Shown here: one piece after another, positions 8,673-17,239 of the stretch | Numbering within the stretch: the stretch's first letter is position 1 | Layout: each line of letters begins with the position of its first letter | Assembly: GCA_015068725.1 (NCBI GenBank) | Contig: SVKA01000010.1 | Coordinates: forward strand, 1 to 54,376 | Origin: Oscillospiraceae bacterium | GTDB taxonomy: Bacteria; Bacillota; Clostridia; UBA1381; UMGS1253 | Direction: 5' to 3' | DNA length: 54,376 nucleotides | Program-made: the position numbers and the translations under genes | Notes under the pieces: model-generated | Told to the model about the DNA's origin: nothing | Databases searched by the model: none | What the model saw: only the letters and a program-made list of their open reading frames with translations

Positions 8673-9022
8673 TGATTGTAAAAAGAGGCGACATTTTTTA
8701 TGCTGACTTGAGTCCTGTGATAGGTTCAGAGCAGGGTGGAGTACGTCCTGTTTTGATAGTACAAAATGACGTTGGTAACAAATATAGTCCAACAGTTATT
8801 GCGGCAGCTATTACTTCACAGATAAATAAGGCAAAGATGCCAACACATATCGAAATCAGTGCGCAGGACTATGGACTCAACAAAGATTCTGTAATACTGC
8901 TTGAACAAATCAGAACAATTGATAAAAGAAGGCTCAGAGAAAAAATCGGCAGGCTTGATGAAACGCTTATGGAGCGTGTTGATGATGCACTTTCTATAAG
9001 CTTTGGCCTGATCGATATTTAA
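8672..9022 (+). CDS. mazF: Endoribonuclease MazF/EndoA toxin
   Basis: The protein has 116 residues, the normal size. It starts [23 protein letters not shown], carries [12 protein letters not shown] and ends with [15 protein letters not shown], all hallmarks of the PemK/MazF family of the EndoA branch. It cleaves mRNA at a short U-rich pentad in characterised relatives; this protein's target is not known. GTG start, coupled to the antitoxin. Confidence 0.95.
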   Translation: MIVKRGDIFYADLSPVIGSEQGGVRPVLIVQNDVGNKYSPTVIAAAITSQINKAKMPTHIEISAQDYGLNKDSVILLEQIRTIDKRRLREKIGRLDETLMERVDDALSISFGLIDI

Positions 9023-9092
9023 AATATTCTATGCTGTATTATATTAGTTAAGAAGAAAAACAGATTATTTTACAAAAGAAGGGGTGTTTGTG

Positions 9093-9569
9093 GTGAAAAA
9101 AAGAATTGCAGCGATTTGCGGCGTATGTATTCTGGCATTAGGAGCAGCGGGGATTGTATTTGCGTCCGAGCCGGGCAGTGATGCTGATCCGCTTATAAGC
9201 AAAAGCTATATTGATTCTGTTCTGCTGCCGAAGATCTACTCCTACATAGATGATGCTGTGGCAAAAATCAAACCGTCTGAGGAGCAAAATGCACAGGACA
9301 CATTTGAAGTTGTAAATGTAGGTGACGGAAAAACTGTTATCGCCTCTGCAGGAACAGAAATGATTTTGAGAATGGGAAATGCGAGCGTTATTGGTTCTGC
9401 ACGCGGAGGAATTGCCGATGTTACGGGCGGATATGACCTTGCGGACAAGGCGGATGTGCCGTCGAATCATTTGCTGATAGTACCGCTTGATGACGGACGT
9501 GGTGTTATCATCAGTGATGATGGTGATGCAATTTTGATGATTAAAGGCGGATATGAAATAAAAGAATAA
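9093..9569 (+). CDS. Exported protein of unknown function
   Basis: The protein has 158 residues from the GTG at 9093, eight bases after GAAGGGG; GTG at 9084 is an alternative. A signal peptide (MKKRIAAICGVCILALGAAGIVFAS) is followed by DPLISKSYIDSVLLPKIYSYID, a stretch seen at the start of several Clostridia envelope or spore-associated proteins. A beta-rich domain follows (TVIASAGTEMILRMGNASV). I do not recognise a function. The gap of 70 bases after mazF shows no obvious terminator. Confidence 0.7.
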   Translation: MKKRIAAICGVCILALGAAGIVFASEPGSDADPLISKSYIDSVLLPKIYSYIDDAVAKIKPSEEQNAQDTFEVVNVGDGKTVIASAGTEMILRMGNASVIGSARGGIADVTGGYDLADKADVPSNHLLIVPLDDGRGVIISDDGDAILMIKGGYEIKE

Positions 9570-9601
9570 AAAACGGGGTGAATCTGTTGTGGTTCACCCC
9601 G
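9568..9601. terminator. Terminator of radC (possibly bidirectional)
   Basis: The stem CGGGGTGAA/TTCACCCCG (9574-9582 with 9593-9601) has six T after it on the minus strand. It sits between the convergent exported-protein gene and radC. No T run follows on the plus strand. Confidence 0.75.
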
Positions 9602-9609
9602 TACTATAT

Positions 9610-10305
9610 TTATCTCAGACAACCGATATCTGCCATACTTATATAATCGTCTTTGCCTATTATAAAATGGTCAACAACCTCTATATCAACACTTTCGAAA
9701 GCGTTTATAAGCTTTTTTGTGCTTTCAATATCACCGGTCGATGGACGAAGTATATTTGATGGATGATTGTGAGCAAAAATCACCTTTTGAGCATTGTGTC
9801 TGAATGCTATGTCAAGTACAAGGCGGGGATAACACGGTGTTTCGTCGAGCGTACCCTCGCATACAAGGTCCTGATGAATTATACGGCATGAGTTGTCAAG
9901 ACTGAACATGTAGAACGCTTCATATATTCTTCCCATAAAAAAGTTTTTGATGTATTTTCCTGCTTTCTCGGAGCTGTCTAAAACAGTGCGCTCGCGATTG
10001 CTGTCTTTCAGATATGCACGGGCAAGCTGAGGTATCATCGAAATAAGCGTGCTGCTGTGTTCGCTTATGCCGCTTACTTTTTGCAGCTCGCGTGGATGTG
10101 CATCAAAAACCTGCGAAAGAGAACCAAAGCTACTGAGCAAGCTGTGAGCGATTTCATTTGTGTCTTTTTGGGGGATTGCATAAAAAAGCAAAAGCTCAAG
10201 AATCTGGTGAGCTTGGAAGTTGTCAAGTCCCTCGTCCAAAAAGAGTTTCTTTAATCTTTCCCGATGCCCTTTGTGTGGATTTGATTTTTGTGTAGTGTCA
10301 GCCAT
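9610..10305 (-). CDS. radC: RadC family JAB/MPN-domain protein
   Basis: The protein has 231 residues with an N-terminal helix-hairpin-helix-like region (KVSGISEHSSTLI) and a C-terminal MPN/JAMM domain. The metal motif is H179, H181, S183 and D192 (AHNHPSNILRPSTGD). The family's molecular role is still unsettled despite the historical DNA-repair name. Start ATG with GGAGG upstream. A promoter is visible upstream on the minus strand. Confidence 0.92.
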   Translation of the reverse strand: MADTTQKSNPHKGHRERLKKLFLDEGLDNFQAHQILELLLFYAIPQKDTNEIAHSLLSSFGSLSQVFDAHPRELQKVSGISEHSSTLISMIPQLARAYLKDSNRERTVLDSSEKAGKYIKNFFMGRIYEAFYMFSLDNSCRIIHQDLVCEGTLDETPCYPRLVLDIAFRHNAQKVIFAHNHPSNILRPSTGDIESTKKLINAFESVDIEVVDHFIIGKDDYISMADIGCLR

Positions 10306-10340
10306 AGTGGCAAAACCTCCGTATTGCTTGTATAATCATA

Positions 10341-10369
10341 ATTATATATGTAATATGTGAAAATTGCAA
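10341..10369 (-). promoter_or_regulatory. Promoter of radC
   Basis: On the minus strand TTGCAA (10364-10369), 17-bp spacer, TATAAT (10341-10346), about 35 bp before the radC start. Confidence 0.6.
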
Positions 10370-10440
10370 GGCAAATTGTGTTTTTTGCGCTTCTGCAATA
10401 AATTTTTTTGATATATAAGAAAATTTTTTTGATTTTTCTA

Positions 10441-10469
10441 TTGACTTGCGCTATTTATTATGGTATATT
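10441..10469 (+). promoter_or_regulatory. Promoter of the rpmG-secE-nusG cluster
   Basis: TTGACT (10441-10446), 17-bp spacer, TATATT (10464-10469). It leaves an untranslated leader of about 125 bases before rpmG, containing a small CTGCA/TGCAG hairpin. No known riboswitch is recognised in it. Confidence 0.7.
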
Positions 10470-10601
10470 ATTAGTGCTTCGAGTAAGTCTTTTTTTTTAT
10501 GCAAACTTTTAGGAGCATCTGCAAATGTGCAGAAATAATAATTAAAATAGCGAAAATACGTCTTATTAAATAGGATGTATCAGATAAATGGAGGTGTAAC
10601 C

Positions 10602-10751
10602 ATGAGAACTAAAATTACATTGGCATGCAGTGAGTGCAAGCAGAGAAACTACAACACAATGAAGGACAAGAAGAATACTCCCGACAGGCTTGAACTTAAC
10701 AAATACTGCAAGTTTTGCAGAAAGCATACACTTCATAAAGAAACAAAATAA
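10602..10751 (+). CDS. rpmG: 50S ribosomal protein L33
   Basis: The protein has 49 residues, starting [19 protein letters not shown]. It has two CxxC pairs (CSEC and CKFC), so it is the zinc-binding form of L33. Start ATG with GGAGG eight bases upstream. It is followed after 42 bases by secE, the standard order rpmG-secE-nusG. Confidence 0.95.
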   Translation: MRTKITLACSECKQRNYNTMKDKKNTPDRLELNKYCKFCRKHTLHKETK

Positions 10752-10793
10752 TTTTAGTGTTATGCACAAGCTTATTTTAGGAGGAGATTTGTA

Positions 10794-11048
10794 ATGAGCG
10801 AATCTACAAAGAAACAAGGCTTTTTCTCAAGAATTGCCAAGTTTTTCAGAGAAGTTAAAAGTGAAATGAAGAAGGTTGTGTGGCCTACATGGTCGCAGAC
10901 GCTTCGCAACACAATGATTGTTATTGCCGTAATTATCATTGTTGGAATATTTTTGGCAATCGTAGATACTGTATTTGGCGGAATCGTAAGAGGCGTTGTC
11001 ATCGGCGACTTTGGCAAGGCTTTTATGGATGTACTTAAACTACAGTAA
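10794..11048 (+). CDS. secE: Preprotein translocase subunit SecE
   Basis: The protein has 84 residues of the short, single-spanning type. The amphipathic segment FFREVKSEMKKVVWPTW precedes the transmembrane helix (MIVIAVIIIVGIFLAIVDTVF). It clamps SecY in the translocon. Start ATG with AGGAGGAG upstream. Confidence 0.95.
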   Translation: MSESTKKQGFFSRIAKFFREVKSEMKKVVWPTWSQTLRNTMIVIAVIIIVGIFLAIVDTVFGGIVRGVVIGDFGKAFMDVLKLQ

Positions 11049-11080
11049 TAATAATATCGCCCGTAAAGGAGCAATGAAGT

Positions 11081-11617
11081 ATGGCTGATGCAGCAAAATG
11101 GTATGTTGTTCATACCTATTCGGGCTACGAAAATAAAGTCAAGACCAACATTGAGAAAACGGTTGAAAACAGAGGGATTTCTGACCTTATTCAGGAAATA
11201 AGAATTCCTATGGAAGAAGTCGTTGAGGTAAAAGATAAAGAAGATGGCACACAGGAGCGTAAAGCTGTGCAGCGCAAGGTGCTTCCGGGATATGTCATCG
11301 TAAAAATGGTTATGAACGATTTAAGCTGGTTTGTTGTGCGTAATACGCGCGGCGTTACGAGCTTTGTAGGACCGGGCTCGAAGCCTGTTCCGCTTACTGA
11401 TGAAGAGGTCTATGAGCTTGGTATTGAGAAAAAGGTTACACAGGTTGATTTCTCAGTTGGCGATAGCGTAAAAATCGTTTCAGGTCCGTTGGAAGACTTT
11501 ATCGGCGTAGTTGAAGAAATAAACGAAGAAAAACAAAAGGTGCGTATCTGTGTTTCAATGTTTGGACAGGAAACGCCCGTCGAGCTTGATTTTTATCAGG
11601 TTGAATTACTCGATTGA
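11081..11617 (+). CDS. nusG: Transcription termination/antitermination factor NusG
   Basis: The protein has 178 residues. The NGN domain starts WYVVHTYSGYENKVKTNIE. The KOW motif near the C-terminus reads SVGDSVKIVSGPLEDFIGVVEEI. It binds RNA polymerase and modulates pausing and termination. Start ATG at 11081 with AAAGGAG upstream. Confidence 0.97.
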   Translation: MADAAKWYVVHTYSGYENKVKTNIEKTVENRGISDLIQEIRIPMEEVVEVKDKEDGTQERKAVQRKVLPGYVIVKMVMNDLSWFVVRNTRGVTSFVGPGSKPVPLTDEEVYELGIEKKVTQVDFSVGDSVKIVSGPLEDFIGVVEEINEEKQKVRICVSMFGQETPVELDFYQVELLD

Positions 11618-11681
11618 TAAACGGCTTGCCGTTTGTTGATATATGCGAATTTTTCGCATCCTCCAAGGCGCATAGCCTTGC

Positions 11682-11710
11682 GTGGGAGGACGAAAGTCCG
11701 CCATTACCAC
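11682..11710 (+). promoter_or_regulatory. Probable ribosomal protein L1 operator in the rplK leader
   Basis: GTGGGAG (11682-11688) pairs by its outer GTGG with CCAC (11707-11710). An inner GAC-GAAA-GTC hairpin is enclosed, with an asymmetric loop on the 3' side (CGCCATTA). A second hairpin with the same outer strands precedes rplA, which encodes L1. The layout resembles L1-binding hairpins that mimic the 23S rRNA site. Upstream, CTCC at 11661-11664 could alternatively pair with GGAG of this element. Confidence 0.5.
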
Positions 11711-11739
11711 ATTTGTTTAATTAAGGAGGTGCAAGTCAC

Positions 11740-12165
11740 ATGGCACAGAAAGTTGCAGGTTACATCAAGCTGCAGATTGCTGCGGGCAAAGCAACGCCTG
11801 CTCCGCCGGTAGGTCCTGCGTTGGGTCAGCACGGCGTGAACATTATGCAATTCTGCAAGGAGTTTAATGAAAAGACTGCTAAGGATGCAGGTCTTATAAT
11901 TCCGGTAGTTATTACCGTATATGCAGACCGTTCCTTCTCATTCATTACAAAGACTCCGCCGGCTGCCGTTCTTTTGAAGAAGGCATGCAAAATTGAAAGC
12001 GGTTCGGGCGTACCGAATAAGACAAAGGTTGCTAAAATTTCTAAGGATGCAGTTCGTCAGATTGCAGAGCAGAAGATGCCCGATTTGAATGCTGCAAGTG
12101 TAGAAGCCGCTATGAGCATGATTTCAGGTACGGCAAGAAGCATGGGTATTGTAGTAGAGGATTAA
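11740..12165 (+). CDS. rplK: 50S ribosomal protein L11
   Basis: The protein has 141 residues, full length. The N-terminal domain starts [20 protein letters not shown], with [15 protein letters not shown]; the C-terminal rRNA-binding domain includes [13 protein letters not shown]. It forms the stalk base with L10/L12. Start ATG with AAGGAGGT ten bases upstream. A putative L1 operator lies in its leader. Confidence 0.98.
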   Translation: MAQKVAGYIKLQIAAGKATPAPPVGPALGQHGVNIMQFCKEFNEKTAKDAGLIIPVVITVYADRSFSFITKTPPAAVLLKKACKIESGSGVPNKTKVAKISKDAVRQIAEQKMPDLNAASVEAAMSMISGTARSMGIVVED

Positions 12166-12191
12166 TCTGGCAAAAAGTCAGAGGTAAGTTC

Positions 12192-12226
12192 GTGGGAGAA
12201 GCGTATATGACGCTTTGCTTGACCAC
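12192..12226 (+). promoter_or_regulatory. Probable ribosomal protein L1 operator in the rplA leader
   Basis: GTGGGAG (12192-12198) pairs by its GTGG with CCAC (12223-12226). An inner AAGCGT/ACGCTT hairpin is enclosed, and the 3' side carries TGCTTGA. It ends three bases before the AAGGAGG ribosome binding site of rplA, so bound L1 could block initiation. It shares both outer strands with the rplK element. Confidence 0.55.
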
Positions 12227-12245
12227 ATAAGGAGGAAAGGTTACT

Positions 12246-12941
12246 ATGTTCAGAGGTAAAAAGTATCAGGACAGCGTAAAGCTGTTCGACAAAACTAAGA
12301 CATATGACCCGGCAGAAGCAATCGATCTTGCTATCAAAACTTCAAAGGCAAAGTTTGACGAAACTGTTGAGGTTCATATTAAATTGGGTGTTGACTCAAG
12401 ACACGCAGACCAGCAGGTAAGAGGTGCAGTTGTGCTTCCTCACGGTACAGGTAAGGTTGCTCGCGTTCTTGTATTCGCAAAAGGCGACAAGGTTGCTGAG
12501 GCTGAGGCAGCAGGTGCTGATTTCGTTGGCGGCGAGGAGTTAATCCCGAAAATTCAGAATGATAACTGGTTTGAGTACGACGTGGTTGTTGCAACACCCG
12601 ACATGATGGGCGTTGTTGGTCGTCTTGGTAAGGTTCTTGGTCCTAAGGGACTTATGCCGTCACCAAAGGCAGGTACTGTTACACCCGACGTTACAAAAGC
12701 TATCAATGAAATCAAGTCCGGTAAAATTGAGTACAGACTTGATAAGACAAATATCATTCACTGCCCAATCGGTAAGGCATCATTCGGTGCAGAGAAGCTT
12801 GTAGAAAACTACAAAACACTTATGAGTGCGGTAGTTAAAGCAAAGCCGGCTGCTGCAAAAGGTCAGTACCTTAAGAGTGTTGCAGTTGCTTCGACAATGG
12901 GACCGGGAATTAAAATCAACCCGGCAAGAGCAGAGGCATAA
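12246..12941 (+). CDS. rplA: 50S ribosomal protein L1
   Basis: The protein has 231 residues, normal length. Motifs include [20 protein letters not shown] and [18 protein letters not shown]. It forms the L1 stalk and in many bacteria represses its own operon by binding mRNA; the upstream hairpin supports that here. Start ATG after AAGGAGG. Confidence 0.98.
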   Translation: MFRGKKYQDSVKLFDKTKTYDPAEAIDLAIKTSKAKFDETVEVHIKLGVDSRHADQQVRGAVVLPHGTGKVARVLVFAKGDKVAEAEAAGADFVGGEELIPKIQNDNWFEYDVVVATPDMMGVVGRLGKVLGPKGLMPSPKAGTVTPDVTKAINEIKSGKIEYRLDKTNIIHCPIGKASFGAEKLVENYKTLMSAVVKAKPAAAKGQYLKSVAVASTMGPGIKINPARAEA

Positions 12942-12960
12942 AAATATTTTTAATTTGCTC

Positions 12961-12989
12961 TTGACAACACATATTTTTTGTGTTATGAT
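12961..12989 (+). promoter_or_regulatory. Promoter of rplJL
   Basis: TTGACA (12961-12966), 17-bp spacer, TATGAT (12984-12989), located between rplA and the L10 leader. Confidence 0.8.
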
Positions 12990-13017
12990 TTTACTTGTTG
13001 AGAATTTGATATATCTT

Positions 13018-13160
13018 CCGTAGACAGCAGGTGGTGAGTTTCACCGTAACAAGCGTTTGCTTTCCTGCCGAGGTGGGCATTGTAATTTTTGATGTTTTAC
13101 ATCATGTATAATTGCGATTTTATGGCTCTCTCGTCTACGCGGGGGAGCCTATTTTTATTC
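13018..13160 (+). ncRNA. L10 leader (ribosomal protein L10(L12)4 autoregulatory RNA)
   Basis: The conserved stretch CCGTAGACAGCAGGTGG and its partner CCTGCCGAGGTGGGCA match the Firmicutes L10 leader (Rfam family L10_leader). It ends with a hairpin, GGCTCTC..GGGGGAGCC, followed by TATTTTTATT (to about 13160), a probable attenuator. Excess L10-L12 complex should bind the kink-turn and reduce rplJL expression. Confidence 0.9.
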
Positions 13161-13255
13161 CTTCGACAGAAGATGACAGATATCACATTCCAAAAAAACA
13201 CACCAAACGGTGTTTTATATGATTGACCTTAAATTTATGGGAGGTGAAACATCAC

Positions 13256-13795
13256 ATGCCAAGTGAGAAGGCTTTAAGCGAAAAGAAAAAGATAGTTTTG
13301 GAGCTTACGGAAACTCTCAAAAATGCACAGGCGGGCGTTTTGTTCGACTATCGCGGTTTGACAGTTGAAGAAGATACAAAGCTTAGAAATGATCTTAGAG
13401 CTGCCGGCGTAAGCTATCATGTTGTAAAGAACACTCTTACAAGATTTGCTTCAAAAGAGGTTGGTCTTGATGAGCTTGATCCAGTGCTTCATGGTCCTAC
13501 GGCTCTCGCAGTTTCATCGACAGATGCAATTGCTCCGGCAAAGGTTTTGGCTAAATTTGCAAAAGATAATGATATCGTAAGCATTAAGGCCGGTTTCGTT
13601 GATGGTAAGGTTATCGACGAAAAAGGAGTTATCGAGCTTTCAAAGCTTCCTTCAAAGGAGGAGCTTATTGCAAAACTTATGGGCAGCCTGAACGCGCCCA
13701 TATCCGGAGTTGTCAATATATTGCAGGGAAATATCCGTGCTATGGCAATTGCGCTTAACGCTTATGCAGAAAAGAAAGCTGCAGCAGGCGAGTAA
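13256..13795 (+). CDS. rplJ: 50S ribosomal protein L10
   Basis: The protein has 179 residues from the ATG at 13256, with GGGAGGTG upstream; the frame is open further 5' but that falls between leader and ribosome binding site. Motifs: FDYRGLTVEEDTKLRNDLR and VVKNTLTRFA. The C-terminal helix that carries L12 dimers (RAMAIALNAYAEKKAA) is present. It is controlled by the L10 leader just upstream. Confidence 0.97.
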   Translation: MPSEKALSEKKKIVLELTETLKNAQAGVLFDYRGLTVEEDTKLRNDLRAAGVSYHVVKNTLTRFASKEVGLDELDPVLHGPTALAVSSTDAIAPAKVLAKFAKDNDIVSIKAGFVDGKVIDEKGVIELSKLPSKEELIAKLMGSLNAPISGVVNILQGNIRAMAIALNAYAEKKAAAGE

Positions 13796-13853
13796 TAAAA
13801 TATTATTAAACTAAAAACAAAAAATTATTTAAAATTTATGGAGGTACATTAAA

Positions 13854-14237
13854 ATGAGTGAAAAAGTTACAAGCGTATTAGACGCAATCAAAGAGCTTAC
13901 AGTATTAGAGGTTTCTGAATTGGTTAAGGCTATGGAAGAGGAGTTTGGCGTAAGCGCTGCTGCTCCTGTTGCTGTTGCTGCTGTTGCAGGTGCTCCTGCT
14001 GAGGCTGGCGCTGCTGCTGCAGAGAAGACAGAGTTCGACGTTGTACTTGCTGAGGCTGGTGCAGAGAAGGTTAAGGTTATCAAGGTTGTTCGTGAGATCA
14101 CAGGCCTTGGTCTTAAAGAGGCTAAGGATCTTGTTGACGGTGCTCCTAAGGCTGTTAAAGAAGGTGCTTCTAAGGAAGATGCTGAAGCTATCAAAGCTAA
14201 GCTTGAGGAAGTTGGCGCAAAGGTTGAGCTTAAGTAA
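13854..14237 (+). CDS. rplL: 50S ribosomal protein L7/L12
   Basis: The protein has 127 residues: an N-terminal dimerisation domain, an Ala/Gly/Val-rich hinge at about 40-60, and a C-terminal factor-binding domain ([21 protein letters not shown]). Start ATG with GGAGG upstream. A strong terminator follows and no rpoB gene is found downstream, unlike the usual order. Confidence 0.98.
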   Translation: MSEKVTSVLDAIKELTVLEVSELVKAMEEEFGVSAAAPVAVAAVAGAPAEAGAAAAEKTEFDVVLAEAGAEKVKVIKVVREITGLGLKEAKDLVDGAPKAVKEGASKEDAEAIKAKLEEVGAKVELK

Positions 14238-14275
14238 TTATTGCTTAAACTTAATAGTGCAAAACTAAAAGAATT

Positions 14276-14310
14276 AAAAGCGGTATGACTATAGGTCATA
14301 CCGCTTTTTT
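14276..14310 (+). terminator. Terminator of rplJL
   Basis: The stem AAAAGCGGTATGAC/GTCATACCGCTTTT has a five-base loop and a run of T. It ends the ribosomal protein transcript before the convergent hydrolase gene, and may serve both strands. Confidence 0.9.
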
Positions 14311-14325
14311 TCGTGCATTGTAATC

Positions 14326-16305
14326 TTATTTTAAAAGGAACATATCATAGCCGGTAATTTCCGGTAGTGTGATAATTGTCCGTCCATTTTCGATTTTGCT
14401 TTCAATCGCAGTTTCGCCGGGGAGCAGAGAAACATTTTCATATTCACCACGTACGCTGACAATTGCTCCGGCAGGCTGAGTAACGTGTTCTTCAACTACG
14501 GTAAACTTTCCGCGTGTTTCCGGATAGGTTGTTTTTACGTGCAGAAGTGTATAATCATTTGTTCCCGTAAGAGTAACTCTCGCCGTAGATGGTATTTTCT
14601 CTGTTTTTACAAGAGAGTTTGGCAAAAGCTCATCTATGAGCTGCTTTACAAGAAGCTTGTGTTCCTTCATCGCTACAAGGTTGTGTGCAGTAAACACATT
14701 AAAACAAATATGTGCGACCGACCCACTAACAACAGCACTTGCATATTCGGTTTCTTTTTCGGGTGGTGTATAGAAAAAGCTATTGACACCATCCCAGCCT
14801 TTGTTAAAGTATGGTTTTATATAGCTTGCGCGCACATCTGATGCGTTTTTCACTTTCATCAAGATGCCTTCGCAATACATAGACCACGGCATATCTGTTG
14901 TGCCTTGCGGAAGTGTTTTGAATTTATAATACGAAGAGTTTGATGTATCTTTGCCACAGTATTCAAAATTATATTGCGAAAGTGCAAAATCTGTATCAAG
15001 TGGCACTTCTATATCTTCGTTTTTGTAATAGTGCCTTTGAACAGGAGGCCAGTTTTTTGGTGCACGAAGACCGCCCGAGCCTGTGCTGAGAATTTTGCCG
15101 CCATCTGCAATAAATTTTTCGAGCTTTTCTTTGAGACTATCATTAACCAATACACCCTCGGGCAGAATAACGAGTTTAAATCTTGATATATCCATATCGG
15201 GATGTAGTATTTCGTAGCCGTAATGAAGCTCACCAAGAATTCTTGCAAGTCCGGCATATTCAGGACCAAGATAAGCCGTAGACCACGTTATTACACCGAT
15301 GTCAGCTTTAAATTCGGCATTGTTTGTGTACTTTTCATATTTCATAACCTTGCCGAATATTTCGCCGACGTCTTTGTAGATGTCAGCGATAATATTTTCT
15401 GCCGGATGCATGTGGTCGCCGATAGAGGGGACATAGTTATTGCAAAGAGCATCAAACACATCGTGTTCAAATGAAACCTTGCCCTTATAACCACCAAAGT
15501 CGCCCCATCCGCCCTTGAAACGACCTGTCATATAGATGCGTTTTTTCTGAATGTTTCTGCCGTATGCAGCGTGTTGCCAGAAATAATCATATCCCCAGTG
15601 TCCGCCGGGCAGACATTCGAGTTCTACGTGTGTATGCAAATTGCGGTATGTATAATATGGACCGCCGTTTAAATATAAATATTTGTCATCGCCAACAATT
15701 TTTTTGATTCCTTCGGCCATTTCATACATTGCTTCCTGTCCGAATTTTAGCACAGCCAAATCGTCGGTTATATCAATGCCCTTTTGTATCATTTGCTCTG
15801 TGCAATGACTGCAAAGACAGGGGAAAGGCTCCATACAATCACAGAAAAGTCCGTCAATGTCATATTCGCATATTTCACGGATTAGCGAGTATGCAAATTC
15901 TCGAAAATCAGAATTGTTATAGCATAGCGTCCTGAAAAAGTTCGGATTATTTACAGGGTCCCGATAAATTTTGCCTTCCTTGTCTCTGTTGTTCCATTCG
16001 GGATGAGCATGCTGGTGTGCATGCATAAGGCCAATATTGATATAAGCTGTAACACCGATATCTCTTTTGTGGCATTCATGCAAAATATCACCGAACATAT
16101 CGCCTTTAAGCCCCGGATACTTTATACCAACTTTAGTAGGATAATAAGCAAATCCTCTGTTACATTGACAGAAAAAGTTGATATAATCAACGTTTGCGGC
16201 CTTGAGTCTTTCAGCAAATACAGCTGCATCAAAATTTTCGGCTATGTTGTATATGCCGATGTTTGTGTGAAAGTCAAAATGTACTGCACGATGAATTTTT
16301 CTCAC
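14326..16305 (-). CDS. GHL6-type glycoside hydrolase with beta-galactosidase trimerisation-like domain
   Basis: The protein has 659 residues from the GTG at 16305, with AAGGAGGA upstream. The N-terminal half is a TIM-barrel-like domain resembling hypothetical glycosyl hydrolase 6 (PF14871). It has YINFFCQCNRGFAYYPTKVG, GVTAYINIGLMHAH and the acidic stretch DGLFCDCMEPF. Residues about 350-450 resemble the GH42 trimerisation fold (ILHPDMDISRFKLVILPEG). A small beta domain ends the protein. There is no signal peptide, so it acts on imported oligosaccharides or glycosides. It is divergent from an AraC regulator gene. The substrate is unknown, and similar proteins are often loosely annotated as alpha-L-fucosidase-like. 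Confidence 0.7.
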   Translation of the reverse strand: MRKIHRAVHFDFHTNIGIYNIAENFDAAVFAERLKAANVDYINFFCQCNRGFAYYPTKVGIKYPGLKGDMFGDILHECHKRDIGVTAYINIGLMHAHQHAHPEWNNRDKEGKIYRDPVNNPNFFRTLCYNNSDFREFAYSLIREICEYDIDGLFCDCMEPFPCLCSHCTEQMIQKGIDITDDLAVLKFGQEAMYEMAEGIKKIVGDDKYLYLNGGPYYTYRNLHTHVELECLPGGHWGYDYFWQHAAYGRNIQKKRIYMTGRFKGGWGDFGGYKGKVSFEHDVFDALCNNYVPSIGDHMHPAENIIADIYKDVGEIFGKVMKYEKYTNNAEFKADIGVITWSTAYLGPEYAGLARILGELHYGYEILHPDMDISRFKLVILPEGVLVNDSLKEKLEKFIADGGKILSTGSGGLRAPKNWPPVQRHYYKNEDIEVPLDTDFALSQYNFEYCGKDTSNSSYYKFKTLPQGTTDMPWSMYCEGILMKVKNASDVRASYIKPYFNKGWDGVNSFFYTPPEKETEYASAVVSGSVAHICFNVFTAHNLVAMKEHKLLVKQLIDELLPNSLVKTEKIPSTARVTLTGTNDYTLLHVKTTYPETRGKFTVVEEHVTQPAGAIVSVRGEYENVSLLPGETAIESKIENGRTIITLPEITGYDMFLLK

Positions 16306-16419
16306 TTTTCTTCCTCCTTAAAATTCTGTAAATTATATTTTTATTGCTTTTTCTTAAATTATATTATATAATGTGAAAAAAACAATTAACATAATGGGAA
16401 AAAATATGGAGGTTTTAGT

Positions 16420-17208
16420 GTGGAAAGTGGCAAATCAAACCTATATTCCGAGTTCAATATGGATATTTTGGCTTCCAGACACGTCGAATGCGGTGATTGG
16501 TGGAGAGCGGAAAATCTAAGCTCGCCGTTTACACGTATATATATGGTTACAGATGGAGTCGGATATCTTAGTTATGGGAAAACGAGCATCGAAATGACGG
16601 CGGGAAACGCATATATAATTCCGGCTGGACTCGCGGTTTCGTATTATTGCGAGAAAAAAATTTTAAAAACATATTTTCATGTATCAATTCTTTTACAGAA
16701 CGGATATGATTTGCTTGATGGTATTGACAAGTGTTTTGTTTTTCGTGAAGAAAATATGATTTTACAAATAACCAAAAGACTTAATTCGAATGAAATAAAA
16801 GATATTATTTATATCAAAACTGCACTTTATTCTCTTATTTGTCGTTGCATTGAAGGTAATGTAAATTACACGGTTGATTCATATTCAAAGCTTACAAGCA
16901 AAGCAATAAAATATATTGAAGCAAACCTTTCGTCGACGCTTGTTACAAAAGATGTTGCAGATGCATTGTGTGTTTCGAGCGAGCAGCTTCGAAAAATATT
17001 TTGCAAAGATACGGGCATATCGATTGGTAAGTATATTAACAATCGCCTAATGAGCAAAGCGGAGCTTGAAATAAGATTGGGCAAATTATCCATAAAAGAA
17101 ATTAGCGACAAGCTCGGCTTTTGTGATCAGTTTTATTTTTCAAGATATTTTTCAAAAAAGTATGGTGTTTCGCCCATGAAATACAGAAAAAACATAAATT
17201 CTTTTTAA
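16420..17208 (+). CDS. AraC family transcriptional regulator
   Basis: The protein has 262 residues from the GTG at 16420, with GGAGG at 16408-16412. The N-terminal cupin-like sensing domain (SYGKTSIEMTAGNAYIIPAG) is followed by a helical linker. Two helix-turn-helix motifs occupy about 165-260 (VADALCVSSEQLRKIFCKD and IKEISDKLGFCDQFYFSRYF). It is divergent from the GHL6 hydrolase, with only 114 bases between starts, so it probably controls that gene and perhaps the cluster. The ligand is presumably a sugar or product of the locus. Confidence 0.9.
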   Translation: MESGKSNLYSEFNMDILASRHVECGDWWRAENLSSPFTRIYMVTDGVGYLSYGKTSIEMTAGNAYIIPAGLAVSYYCEKKILKTYFHVSILLQNGYDLLDGIDKCFVFREENMILQITKRLNSNEIKDIIYIKTALYSLICRCIEGNVNYTVDSYSKLTSKAIKYIEANLSSTLVTKDVADALCVSSEQLRKIFCKDTGISIGKYINNRLMSKAELEIRLGKLSIKEISDKLGFCDQFYFSRYFSKKYGVSPMKYRKNINSF

Positions 17209-17212
17209 ACTG

Positions 17213-17239
17213 AAAAAGCAGGCTTTGCCTGCTTTTTTT
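17213..17239. terminator. Bidirectional terminator
   Basis: AAAAAGCAGGC, TTT loop, GCCTGCTTTTTTT, between the convergent AraC regulator and isomerase genes. T runs are present on both strands. Confidence 0.85.

Noticed and set aside
11619-11634. AAACGGC/GCCGTTT stem after nusG as a terminator
   Set aside because: Only a two-base loop and no T run; more likely part of the structured rplK leader.
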